Below are positions 15,663 to 23,439 of a DNA stretch of 33,631 nt, in pieces (position 1 is the stretch's first letter; each line of letters begins with the position of its first letter). The notes beneath the pieces are model-generated. The model had not been told where the DNA came from, did no database searches, and worked only from the letters and a program-made list of their open reading frames with translations. The translations under genes and the position numbers were made by a program. Origin of the DNA: CAZWUW01 sp964636895 (GTDB lineage: Bacteria; Bacillota; Thermincolia; Thermincolales; CAZWUW01); NCBI GenBank assembly GCA_964636895.1, contig CAZWUW010000026.1:1-33631 (forward strand), written 5' to 3'.

Positions 15663-16570
15663 GCACCAAAGTAACCGTTGCTACCGCCTGGCTCCAGGGA
15701 TGTTCCGGCTGTCATATTGCGCTGCTGGATTTAAATGAAGAACTGCTCGAACTGCTGGAGGTAATTGAACTAAAAGCTTCGCCGATTATGGACATAAAAG
15801 AAATTCCCGAAGTTGATATCGCCATCATTGAAGGTGCTGTTGCCAACAGCCATAATGAAGAAGTGCTGAAAAAAATTCGCGCCCGGGCTAAAAAAGTGAT
15901 TGCCCTGGGCACTTGCGCCTGTTTTGGAGGCATCGCTGGCATAAGAAACCTTTTTAGCAAAAACGAAGTATTAAAACGTGCCTATACCGAGACCCCCAGC
16001 ACCATCAATGGTTTTATCCCAGATTCACCGGCCATTCCAAAACTGCTCGACAATGTCAAACCAATTACCTCAGTTGTAGCTGCAGACTATGTCATACCGG
16101 GCTGCCCCCCCTTGCCGGGCATGATCAGAGACGTGCTTACAGCCATTTTAAAGGGGGAAGATCCACAACTGCCGCAAAAAAGTCTTTGTGAGGAATGTGG
16201 CCGGGAACACCGGGAAATGCTGAACCCCAAGCGGGAATTTATTACCGATGCAGTCGTTGCAGTCATGGAGCTGCCGGAAATTCAAACTAACACCTGCTTT
16301 TTGGAACAAGGTGTACTCTGTATGGGACCTGCCACCAGAGAAGGCTGTCACGCCCGCTGTATGAAGGGCAACATGCCCTGCCGGGGCTGTATGGGGCCGA
16401 CTCCCGGCGCGCTGGAGCAAGGCGCTAAAATCATCAATGCTCTAGCTTCCGTCCTGCCGGCCGGCGGCCTGATGTTTATGGAGGATATGGTCGGAACCGG
16501 CTACCGCTACTCTCTGCCCGTCTCTATTGTTCCTACCAACCTGAAGAAAGGAGATGGTCAAGGTGAGTAA
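15659..16570 (+). CDS. [NiFe] hydrogenase small subunit, MvhG-like (group 3)
   Basis: A 303-aa iron-sulfur subunit. N-terminal VATAWLQGCSGCHIALLD gives the proximal-cluster CxxC (C15/C18), completed by GTCACFGG (about 86-88) and IPGCPP (149). The C-terminal third holds more cluster cysteines: LCEECGRE, CFLEQGVLCMGPATREGC and MPCRGCMGP, the pattern of MvhG of methanogens, which is longer than HoxY. There is no Tat signal, so the enzyme is cytoplasmic. The subunit passes electrons between the Ni-Fe site and the MvhD-like domain encoded just upstream. The ATG at 15659 has GGAGGT eight bases upstream and overlaps the previous stop; the ATG at 15653 is only two bases from that site. The group 3c-like assignment is an inference from motif pattern. 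Confidence 0.93.
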   Translation: MSTKVTVATAWLQGCSGCHIALLDLNEELLELLEVIELKASPIMDIKEIPEVDIAIIEGAVANSHNEEVLKKIRARAKKVIALGTCACFGGIAGIRNLFSKNEVLKRAYTETPSTINGFIPDSPAIPKLLDNVKPITSVVAADYVIPGCPPLPGMIRDVLTAILKGEDPQLPQKSLCEECGREHREMLNPKREFITDAVVAVMELPEIQTNTCFLEQGVLCMGPATREGCHARCMKGNMPCRGCMGPTPGALEQGAKIINALASVLPAGGLMFMEDMVGTGYRYSLPVSIVPTNLKKGDGQGE

Positions 16571-17984
16571 AACCATCGTTATAGATCCCGTAACCAAGGT
16601 CGAAGGTCACGGCAAAGTTTCCATCCACTTGGATGATAACGGTAATGTAACCGAATCCCATTTTCACATTCAGGAATTCCGGGGTTTTGAGAAATTTTGC
16701 GAAAACCGTATGGCCTGGGAAATGCCACTTATTACCACCAGGATTTGCGGTATATGTCCGGTCAGCCATCATCTGGCTGCCGCCAAGGCCTGTGACGACC
16801 TATTTGGAGCCGAAATTCCGCCGGCCGCCAAAAAACTAAGAGAATTAATGCACATGGCTCAATTCATACACTCCCACGCCTTACACTTTTTTTATCTGGC
16901 CGCCCCTGACCTGCTTTTTGGCCTGGAAGCACCACCGGAGCAGCGCAATGTCCTGGGCGTAGTGGCAGCTAATCCGGAGCTGGGCAAAAAAGCAATTCGC
17001 TTGCGTGCTTTTGGCCAGGATATGATTGAAAAAGTAGGCGGCCGCTCAATTCATCCGGTTTCTGCTATTCCCGGCGGTATGAGTAAGGCCCTTAATCATG
17101 ACGACCGCTATGAATTACTGCAGGCAACAGATGATGCGCTGGCTACGGCTAAGGAAGCCCTGGCCATAGTCAAGAGTGTAAATGAGCGTTATGCGCAATT
17201 GATTCCCGGTTTTGCCTCCTTCCCCACTAAATATATGGGGTTGGTAAAAAATGACGTGCTGGAACTTTATGACGGTATTATCCGGCTGTGTAACAGTGAC
17301 GGTAAACTACTGGAAGAGTTCGACGGCCGTGATTACCTGGATTATATTGCCGAGCAAACTATTGATTTAAGTTATCTAAAATACCCATATTACAAGAAAC
17401 AGGGTTGGCCGGAGGGAGTTTACCGGGTAGGCCCGCTCGCCAGATTAAATGTCGCCGGAAGCATTAGCACCCCTGTGGCCAACGCGGAACTGCAAAACTT
17501 TAAGGCCCTGGGACAAGGTCCGGTTGAGGCAAGCCTTTATTATCATTACGCCAGAATTATAGAAATGGTTTATGCTGTTGAAAAAGCCAGAGAACTGCTG
17601 CTGGACGATGACATTGTAGCTAAAGAAACCCGGGTCCCAGTTGAGCGCAAAGCCGGCTCAGGTGTAGGCGTAATTGAAGCACCCCGGGGCACACTGATTC
17701 ATCATTACGAAACTGATGATATAGGTAAATTAACAAAAGTCAATATTATTGTTTCCACAGCTCATAACTATGCCGCTATGGACCGGTCGGTAAACGAAGT
17801 GGCCAAACTGGTGCTGAACGGAAAAAACCCGGACGAGCACTTGCTCAACCAGGTTGAAATTGCCATCAGATGTTATGACCCCTGCCTATCCTGCGCCACC
17901 CACCAAATCGGCAAAATGCCGTTAGACATAGAATTCCTATCCCCGGAAGGCAGACTCCTTAAATCAGTAAGGAGGGATCAGTAA
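16563..17984 (+). CDS. [NiFe] hydrogenase large subunit, MvhA-like (group 3)
   Basis: A 473-aa catalytic subunit. It starts with TIVIDPVTKVEGHGKVSI, has the L1 motif RICGICPVSHH (C62/C65) and the L2 motif DPCLSCATH (C441/C444), which together bind Ni and Fe(CN)2CO. After His447 a 26-residue tail remains, so the product needs C-terminal cleavage by a maturation protease; a gene for one lies directly downstream on the other strand. It reversibly splits H2 in the cytoplasm. The GTG at 16563 is preferred because AAAGGAG sits 10 bases upstream; the ATG at 16554 touches that site. The start overlaps the small-subunit stop by 8 bases. The stop overlaps the next ATG as TAATG. Confidence 0.95.
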   Translation: MSKTIVIDPVTKVEGHGKVSIHLDDNGNVTESHFHIQEFRGFEKFCENRMAWEMPLITTRICGICPVSHHLAAAKACDDLFGAEIPPAAKKLRELMHMAQFIHSHALHFFYLAAPDLLFGLEAPPEQRNVLGVVAANPELGKKAIRLRAFGQDMIEKVGGRSIHPVSAIPGGMSKALNHDDRYELLQATDDALATAKEALAIVKSVNERYAQLIPGFASFPTKYMGLVKNDVLELYDGIIRLCNSDGKLLEEFDGRDYLDYIAEQTIDLSYLKYPYYKKQGWPEGVYRVGPLARLNVAGSISTPVANAELQNFKALGQGPVEASLYYHYARIIEMVYAVEKARELLLDDDIVAKETRVPVERKAGSGVGVIEAPRGTLIHHYETDDIGKLTKVNIIVSTAHNYAAMDRSVNEVAKLVLNGKNPDEHLLNQVEIAIRCYDPCLSCATHQIGKMPLDIEFLSPEGRLLKSVRRDQ

Positions 17985-18226
17985 TGGACATTTCCGGTGC
18001 GGTGCAAACCGTCAAAAAAGAACTGGAGTCTATTTTCGGCAATACTATGGCCGCCTCCATCGTCGCCATTGCCCGGACAAAAGCCAACGCCCCGTTAATC
18101 GGTATGACCCCGCAAAATTTCAATGCTCTGGTTGACCAAATCTGCGCAGACAACCGCGTACAAAGCATGTTAGGCAGTGCCGGCACCAGAGACAAAACCA
18201 CTGCTTGGAAAAAGCTGCTGAGCTAA
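17984..18226 (+). CDS. Unknown 80-aa protein of the hydrogenase operon
   Basis: I do not recognise this protein. It is 80 residues, with no cysteine, no membrane span and no signal peptide. It is predicted mainly helical: ISGAVQTVKKELESIFG, then MAASIVAIARTKA, then TPQNFNALVDQICADNRVQSML. Correction on composition: one Cys is present in QICADN, but there is no metal-binding pair. The ATG overlaps the large-subunit stop (TAATG) and GGAGG lies 11 bases upstream, so it is the fourth gene of the operon and translationally coupled. Its last 57 bases overlap the 3' end of the maturation-protease gene on the opposite strand. A small assembly or chaperone-like partner of the hydrogenase is a guess from position only. 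Confidence 0.75.
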   Translation: MDISGAVQTVKKELESIFGNTMAASIVAIARTKANAPLIGMTPQNFNALVDQICADNRVQSMLGSAGTRDKTTAWKKLLS

Positions 18227-18658
18227 CTTCAACAACTCATTGGCAGCTATTTGGATGTTTGCCATGGCCTCCGGACTAACTTCATCTTCAATTGCAAAGT
18301 TCACCCCCCGGACTGCTATAAGAAAAGTCCGGGGGGTTTTTCCATATACTGCTTCCGTAACTGCCAGCAGGTTGGCTATCGAACCAATATGGCTGGTGAA
18401 CGCCGAAACCCGACCGTCCGGAAACATTTCTTGCACCCTGACCGGCTGGTTAGAGTGCACCTGATCAGCATCAACAAAAATTACTGCGGTATAATCCTTT
18501 ATTACTGCGGCATGACTAACATCCAACTGATGCACAATCTTGAGTTGCATGCACGCCGGAGTGCCGGGTAATTGCTGCAGCCGTTCAATTACCTGGGCGC
18601 CAATTCCGTCATCACCGCGAAGACAATTGCCAATTCCAATAGCTAATAATTTTTCCAT
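18170..18658 (-). CDS. Hydrogenase maturation protease (HyaD/HycI family)
   Basis: A 162-aa Ni-dependent endopeptidase that removes the C-terminal tail of the hydrogenase large subunit. Family motifs are LLAIGIGNCLRGDDGIGAQV at the N-terminus (acidic Ni ligand at D16), VIFVDADQV (second Asp) and SHIGSIANLL (His ligand). Length is normal. The ATG at 18656-18658 lies only 13 bases after the stop of the cysteine-rich chemoreceptor gene, so the two are probably co-transcribed from the minus strand. Its 3' end overlaps the 80-aa hydrogenase-operon gene by 57 bases in the opposite direction, and the operon's terminator lies inside its coding region (18303-18341). The obvious substrate is the large subunit at 16563-17984. 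Confidence 0.93.
   Translation of the reverse strand: MEKLLAIGIGNCLRGDDGIGAQVIERLQQLPGTPACMQLKIVHQLDVSHAAVIKDYTAVIFVDADQVHSNQPVRVQEMFPDGRVSAFTSHIGSIANLLAVTEAVYGKTPRTFLIAVRGVNFAIEDEVSPEAMANIQIAANELLKLAQQLFPSSGFVSGAGTA
18303..18341 (+). terminator. Hydrogenase-operon terminator, located inside the antisense protease gene
   Basis: ACCCCCCGGACT (18303-18314) and its exact 12-base complement (18326-18337) enclose an 11-base loop and are followed by five T (18337-18341). This is a textbook plus-strand terminator 77 bases after the last hydrogenase-operon stop. On the minus strand the same bases encode part of the protease (GKTPRTFLIAVRG) and no T-run follows. Confidence 0.88.
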
Positions 18659-18671
18659 TTTTCAACCCCCG

Positions 18672-20765
18672 TTATACATCCTTCATCACCTGTTTAAAAT
18701 AATCACACCGCATACATGCTTTCCGTTTAACTTTGGCCTCTCCTTGCAGAATGCCGCCACACCATGTGCCCTCGATTAGCCAGCAACGTTCTTCCTTACT
18801 GTGATATGCCGGACATTTTTTGCGGACATCCATGGCACAGCCTTTTTTCTCCCAGCAACGACGGGTGATTTTAGCCAGTTTAAACTTACTTACCATGGAA
18901 TTCAGATCATCTATAGTATCTTTTAACCGTTCTGCAGAGTTCGACACTTCTTCACAAGAGGTTGAAAGCTCTTCCATTGAGCCCGAAACCTCTTCGGCAG
19001 CAGCAGCAATTTCCAATGATGCTCTGGACATGTCTTTAACAGCTATTTCCACCTGGCTACTGCCGGCCGATATCTGTTCCGTAGCCGCAGTATTTTGCTG
19101 TGTGATAGCTGCCACCGTATCCATGGCCCGGACCATTTCCGAACTACTGGCGGAAATCTGCTCGGCAGCGGCAGAAATGCTTTGTACCTGTTCATATGTC
19201 ATTTTCACCGTGGATTGAATTACTTCCAGGGCAGACCCTGCATCCGAAGTTAGTTTTGCTCCACTTTCCACTTCCCGGGTACCTTCCTCCATGGCCGCCA
19301 CTGCCCTGTCCGTGCCCCTTTGAATATTGGTAATCAATTCGGCAATCTCTTTGGTAGCCTTACTTGAACGCTCCGCAAGCTTACGGACTTCATCAGCGAC
19401 TACCGCAAAACCCTTGCCGTGTTCGCCGGCGCGAGCCGCCTCAATAGCCGCATTTAAAGCCAGCAGGTTAGTTTGTTCCGCGATATCGTCAATTACCTGA
19501 ATGATTTCGCCAATCTGCTTGGAATGATCCCCCAGATCCTTAATCCTGCTTGCAGTTTCAAATACCTTTTGCCTTATTCGCTCCATGCCTTCAATACTGT
19601 CATTAACCGCCTGACCACCAGCCGAAGCAGCTTCCGAGGTTTGTTCGGCGGCTATAGAAACAGCCTGGGCGCTGTTTGCCACCTCTTGAATAGAAACAGC
19701 CACCTGATTTAAAATTTGCGCGGTTGCATTGACATGCCCGGCTTGCTCACCGGCACCCTGGGCAATCTGATGGACTGCTTGCGACAGTTGGTCGATAATT
19801 TCTGCCGATTGACTAACCTGGACCTTTTGCTCAGTACAACTCTTGGCCACCTGATTTACCGCTGCTGCAAGGCTCTGGCTTACGTGGGCCTCTTCACCGG
19901 CATTGCGTGACAACAGAAGGCTGGCCTCACTCAGGTCATTGGTCACCTTGACTATATTCCTGATCAGATCTCTGATATTGTCCATCATCCGGTTGATGCC
20001 CCTGGCTAAAACCTCGACTTCGTCATTGGTTTTTGCTTCCGTTTTTCCTGTCAGATCCCCCTGCGCCGCCACGTTGGTCTGTTCAGCCAAGAGCTTAATT
20101 GGTTTGACGATCGATTTAACCAGCAATAAAGATAAAACCGTGCCCATTATAATAATACTACTGCTAACGGCCAGGCTCCAGAGAATTGTCTTTTTTTTGG
20201 CTTCGGCAATTTCTGTTACCGGAATACCCAGCCTGATAGCACCTTGATGGCGACCCTCAATAGTTATCGGGATGGCAATATCATAGAGCTTTTCCCCAGT
20301 ATCACGGAGATAAGTCTGAATTAATACCTTTCTGGTCTGGGCCGCCGCCAGACCTACCGGATCATTAAAAATCCGCCCTTCTCTGTCAGGGTTGCTGTGG
20401 GCCAATGATTTACCCCCAGCATCGACAATGGTTATATAGCGAAACTCTTTTTCTTTTTCCACCATATTTTTTAAACTTAGTTTCATTAAATTAAAATCGC
20501 CCTTTTTAATTGCCTGAATTGCCAGTGGTTCAAAAGAGTAAAGCACGGACCGGCCTTTTTCTTTCAGATCTTTTTCTATACTTGCACTTTCCCTGATAAC
20601 CGCTACCGAACCGGATACAAAAACCGCCGCCACGATTAAGCAGACAACCATACCGCCGATCTTCCAATACAGGCTCCCCTTAAAACCCTTAACCAATGTG
20701 GATCGCCCCTTTCCGCTCCTTAAAGGAATCCGCTGCTGACCGTAAAAACCTCCCCCCCTAGTCAT
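18672..20765 (-). CDS. Methyl-accepting chemotaxis protein with C-terminal cysteine-rich (two-CW) domain
   Basis: A 697-aa chemoreceptor. Membrane spans lie at about 37-58 and 193-217; between them is a single-Cache-like sensor (YITIVDAGGKSLAHSNPDREG, YDIAIPITIEGRHQGAIRLG). HAMP follows at about 217-270, then the signalling coiled coil with tip IAEQTNLLALNAAIEAARAG at about 428-447. After it, residues 637-687 carry seven cysteines: C637-W, C643, C651-PAYHS, C661-W, C669, C684 and C687, a two-CW-type domain that could bind a metal or Fe-S cluster. The ATG at 20765 has a poor ribosome binding site; a TTG at 20696 has AAAGGGG in good position and would remove an odd 23-residue leader. A terminator-like hairpin ends about 15 bases before the ATG. 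The hydrogenase protease follows after 13 bases. Confidence 0.92.
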   Translation of the reverse strand: MTRGGGFYGQQRIPLRSGKGRSTLVKGFKGSLYWKIGGMVVCLIVAAVFVSGSVAVIRESASIEKDLKEKGRSVLYSFEPLAIQAIKKGDFNLMKLSLKNMVEKEKEFRYITIVDAGGKSLAHSNPDREGRIFNDPVGLAAAQTRKVLIQTYLRDTGEKLYDIAIPITIEGRHQGAIRLGIPVTEIAEAKKKTILWSLAVSSSIIIMGTVLSLLLVKSIVKPIKLLAEQTNVAAQGDLTGKTEAKTNDEVEVLARGINRMMDNIRDLIRNIVKVTNDLSEASLLLSRNAGEEAHVSQSLAAAVNQVAKSCTEQKVQVSQSAEIIDQLSQAVHQIAQGAGEQAGHVNATAQILNQVAVSIQEVANSAQAVSIAAEQTSEAASAGGQAVNDSIEGMERIRQKVFETASRIKDLGDHSKQIGEIIQVIDDIAEQTNLLALNAAIEAARAGEHGKGFAVVADEVRKLAERSSKATKEIAELITNIQRGTDRAVAAMEEGTREVESGAKLTSDAGSALEVIQSTVKMTYEQVQSISAAAEQISASSSEMVRAMDTVAAITQQNTAATEQISAGSSQVEIAVKDMSRASLEIAAAAEEVSGSMEELSTSCEEVSNSAERLKDTIDDLNSMVSKFKLAKITRRCWEKKGCAMDVRKKCPAYHSKEERCWLIEGTWCGGILQGEAKVKRKACMRCDYFKQVMKDV

Positions 20766-20780
20766 TACCGCCCTATAAAA

Positions 20781-20802
20781 ACAAAAACCCCCTAGCGGAG
20801 GT
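20781..20802 (-). terminator. Hairpin with T-run just upstream of the cysteine-rich chemoreceptor
   Basis: On the minus strand ACCTCC-GCTA-GGGGGT (one G-U pair) is followed by TTTTGTTTTT. It ends the che transcript after cheX or works as an attenuator, since it lies only 15 bases before the receptor ATG. Bases 20803-20932 contain no recognisable gene. Confidence 0.6.
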
Positions 20803-20932
20803 CAAATATTGGCACAACTAAACAAAACACTACAGACTATACGCGCCGCCGCCAACGTCAACTACACTTGTAGTTTTATTTGCCGTTTTATTTCGACGCA
20901 TTATTCCAAATTCCTCTATTTTCATTATTTGT

Positions 20933-21409
20933 TTACAATTCTTTTTTGTGTTTTTCTCTTATAGCAATACTAAGTTCAAACAGGCCGATATCTGTATCTA
21001 GTGGAATTTGTATACGCTTCAGGCTAAGGGTAGAAATTCGGCAGGTCTTTCCATACATAACTGTCGGTGTGCTAATATCGGTTCTAAATCCTATAGCTTC
21101 CAATCCGGCTGTGGCGCGGCCGGATACCACGTTGCCAAATTCCGCCACAGCACTTAAAACCAGGCTGTTAAATTCAGTAATTCCTCCTCCCATCATAGCA
21201 GAAGTAAACTCAATCGCGGTCTGTTCCGACATACCAATTAATACCGTACCCTCTACTTCGCCAATAACACTAATCATAACAGTTACTTTTTGGCCGGTCC
21301 AGCGGGACGCGGTGAGTTTCAGTTGACCCCGCTGAGCTTTAATGCCGGCTTCCATGTACATTATTTCCGATGCTGCTACTAAAAATGGATTAATTATTTC
21401 TGCCCGCAA
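20933..21409 (-). CDS. cheX: CheX-type CheY-P phosphatase, copy 2 of the tandem
   Basis: A 158-aa protein of the CheC/CheX/FliY phosphatase group. It is a single CheX-like domain with the active-site pattern ExxN in LSAVAEFGNVVSG (E90, N93), and the family's dimer-forming strand KVTVMISVIGEVEGTVLIGM. CheX dephosphorylates CheY-P to end the chemotactic signal. The start is TTG at 21407-21409, with GGGGGAAG upstream. It follows its paralog after 26 bases; the two proteins align along the full length (for example ISVIGEVEGTVLIGM against IGVIGSVQGIVMYGL, and LKRIQIPLDTDIG against IKRLQIPLHTELG). It is the last che gene before the hairpin at 20781-20802. Confidence 0.9.
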   Translation of the reverse strand: MRAEIINPFLVAASEIMYMEAGIKAQRGQLKLTASRWTGQKVTVMISVIGEVEGTVLIGMSEQTAIEFTSAMMGGGITEFNSLVLSAVAEFGNVVSGRATAGLEAIGFRTDISTPTVMYGKTCRISTLSLKRIQIPLDTDIGLFELSIAIREKHKKEL

Positions 21410-21435
21410 ACTTACTTCCCCCGATGCAGATTATT

Positions 21436-21906
21436 TTAGCCTTTTTCCCGGATGGCTACACTTAAATCAATTTGACCCAATTCAGTATGCAGGGGAATTT
21501 GCAACCTTTTGATATTAATAGTGGATATCACTACACCTCGACCGGATATTACCGTTGGCGGTGCCAAAGTGCAGGGGTAGCCGGCTTTTTCCAACTCCCG
21601 GCTGGCTATCCCGGTAATAACATTACCCATTTCAGCAATAGCGGACTCCACCATCCGGTCGAACACCGGCACCGGCTGCCCCAGCATGGCCGATACAATG
21701 TTCTTGGATGTACGCTCAGCCAATCCGTACATAACAATGCCCTGCACCGAACCAATCACGCCAATTAAAACCGTTATGTCCTGAGTAGTGTAAGACGTTT
21801 GTTCAAGATTCAGTTCACCTTTTTCAATATGAATTTCCCGGTTCATTTCTGTGCTCAAAACTTCTTGGGTAGCTACTATAAACGGTCTGATAAATTCTAT
21901 TTTCAA
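21436..21906 (-). CDS. cheX: CheX-type CheY-P phosphatase, copy 1 of the tandem
   Basis: A 156-aa CheX-like protein with the ExxN active-site pattern in ESAIAEMGNVITG (E92, N95). It is a clear paralog of the next gene, with the same length and colinear motifs, so the pair comes from a tandem duplication. It may dephosphorylate CheY-P or, like some CheX homologs, act on another response regulator. The start is TTG at 21904-21906 with GGAAGGGTG ten bases upstream. It begins 34 bases after the cheB stop, in the same transcript. Neither cheC nor cheD was found in the window. Confidence 0.9.
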   Translation of the reverse strand: MKIEFIRPFIVATQEVLSTEMNREIHIEKGELNLEQTSYTTQDITVLIGVIGSVQGIVMYGLAERTSKNIVSAMLGQPVPVFDRMVESAIAEMGNVITGIASRELEKAGYPCTLAPPTVISGRGVVISTINIKRLQIPLHTELGQIDLSVAIREKG

Positions 21907-21940
21907 ACTTAGCTACACCCTTCCTCGTCTTTTTATAATA

Positions 21941-22984
21941 CTAAAGCATATCTGAAATTCCCTGGGCGATTTCGGTAATAGGCATTATTTTATCTGCTTT
22001 TCCCATTTCCACCACCACTCTGGGCATCCCGTAAACTACACAAGTGGCTTCGTTCTGAGTAATAGTGTTCCCTCCGACTCTTTTAATAGCCGCCATTCCC
22101 TTTGCGCCATCATAACCCATGCCGGTAAGGATTACACCCACCAAAGACCCTTTAAAATTGGCAACCACCGACTCCATGGTAACATCTACGGCCGGTCGCA
22201 CGCTGTGTACCGGGGAATCGGTGTTAAGGGAGATCGTCTGCTTGCTATTTAGCACCATATGGTAGCCGCCGGGAGCGATATATACCTGACCGGTACGCAA
22301 AACATCACCTTCCGCGGCCTCTTTTACCGCTAAAGCGGAAATGTCATTCATCCGGTTAGCCAGTGAGGCAGTAAACCCGGCCGGCATGTGTTGTACGATT
22401 AATACCGCGGCCGGGAGATTCCCGGGAAGTCTGGGTATTACCTGCTGTAAAGCATTGGGCCCACCGGTGGAACTACCAATAACAACAAGTTTATTAGGTG
22501 ACCCGCCAAGTGAAACAGTACCCGTCGGCCGGACTATCTTTTCCCCCGATATAGGTGCGGCAAACCGCACGTTTCTTAAAGCCGCACGCGCACAAACCTT
22601 TATTTTAGCTATTAAATCTTCTTTTACTTTGGCAATGTCAAGGGAGATGGCCCCCGAAGGTTTAGGCACGAAATCAACGGCCCCTAATGTCAGCGCCTTA
22701 ATGGTGGTCTCGCTACCCTCGTGAGTCAGTGAGCTCAGCATTATAACAGCAGTAGGGCATTCCTGCATAATTTTCTGTAAAGCTGTTAAGCCATCCATGC
22801 GCGGCATTTCCACATCAAGCGTAACTACCTGCGGCTTCCATTTCTTGATTTTTTCCAATGCGTCAAGGCCGTCTCTGGCGGTATCCACAACAAAAATTTC
22901 TTCATCCGCCTGCAATATATTGGTAACTACTTTACGCATATATGCGGAATCATCTACTACCAGAACATCAATTTTTCTGGTCAT
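21941..22984 (-). CDS. cheB: Chemotaxis response regulator protein-glutamate methylesterase
   Basis: A 347-aa CheB. Residues 1 to about 122 form the receiver domain (VLVVDDSAYMRKV, D57 in LDVEMPRMDG, KPSG). Residues about 160-347 form the methylesterase domain, with nucleophile Ser172 in VIGSSTGGPNAL, His199 in IVQHMPAGFTASLA and the Asp in ILTGMGYDGAKGM. It demethylates and deamidates chemoreceptor glutamates after phosphorylation by CheA. The ATG at 22982-22984 has GGGAGG upstream. It follows cheY by 35 bases. The opposing methyltransferase, cheR, is not in this window. Confidence 0.97.
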   Translation of the reverse strand: MTRKIDVLVVDDSAYMRKVVTNILQADEEIFVVDTARDGLDALEKIKKWKPQVVTLDVEMPRMDGLTALQKIMQECPTAVIMLSSLTHEGSETTIKALTLGAVDFVPKPSGAISLDIAKVKEDLIAKIKVCARAALRNVRFAAPISGEKIVRPTGTVSLGGSPNKLVVIGSSTGGPNALQQVIPRLPGNLPAAVLIVQHMPAGFTASLANRMNDISALAVKEAAEGDVLRTGQVYIAPGGYHMVLNSKQTISLNTDSPVHSVRPAVDVTMESVVANFKGSLVGVILTGMGYDGAKGMAAIKRVGGNTITQNEATCVVYGMPRVVVEMGKADKIMPITEIAQGISDML

Positions 22985-23019
22985 TCAATTTCCTCCCGCT
23001 CCACCGCATTTAGCGGGAT

Positions 23020-23376
23020 TTAGTCTATAAAGCGTTTAATGGTGTCCAGTATCTTCTCCGGTTGATAAGGTTTGACAATGAAATCCTTCGCACCCGCCTT
23101 GATTGCAGCCATTACTGTATTTTGCTGACCTAAAGCACTGCACATAACAATTTTGGCCTCCGGGTCCACCTTTCTTATTTCCGCTACTGCCGTCAACCCG
23201 TCCATTATCGGCATGGTAATGTCCATTAATACCAGGTCCGGTTTAATTTTCTGATATTTTTCCAAGGCTTCCTGACCGTTCTCAGCCTCATCAACTGCGT
23301 AACCGTTTTCCGTTAGCAGTTTTGCACACCTCATGCGCATAAAAGCAGCATCATCAACAAGCAAAACCTTCGCCAT
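23020..23376 (-). CDS. cheY: Chemotaxis response regulator CheY
   Basis: A 118-aa stand-alone receiver domain: KVLLVDDAAFMRMR (acidic pocket D8/D9), phospho-acceptor D52 in LVLMDITMPIMDG, the Thr/Ser switch in IVMCSALGQ, and the Lys in IVKPYQPEKI. Phosphorylated by CheA, it signals to the flagellar switch; the tandem CheX proteins are its likely phosphatases. The ATG at 23374-23376 has GGAGGGG upstream; a longer frame has no site. It lies between cheA and cheB, 63 bases after cheA. Confidence 0.96.
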   Translation of the reverse strand: MAKVLLVDDAAFMRMRCAKLLTENGYAVDEAENGQEALEKYQKIKPDLVLMDITMPIMDGLTAVAEIRKVDPEAKIVMCSALGQQNTVMAAIKAGAKDFIVKPYQPEKILDTIKRFID

Positions 23377-23439
23377 CCTTCTTCCCCTCCCAAACCGTTT
23401 AAAATTTGGTGCCTTTTTAATAATCAACCTTGTATAGAA

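Noticed and set aside
20860..20875. AACTACA/TGTAGTT inverted repeat considered as a terminator
   Set aside because: No T-run on the strand of cheX; on the other strand no gene ends there. Could be chance or an operator.
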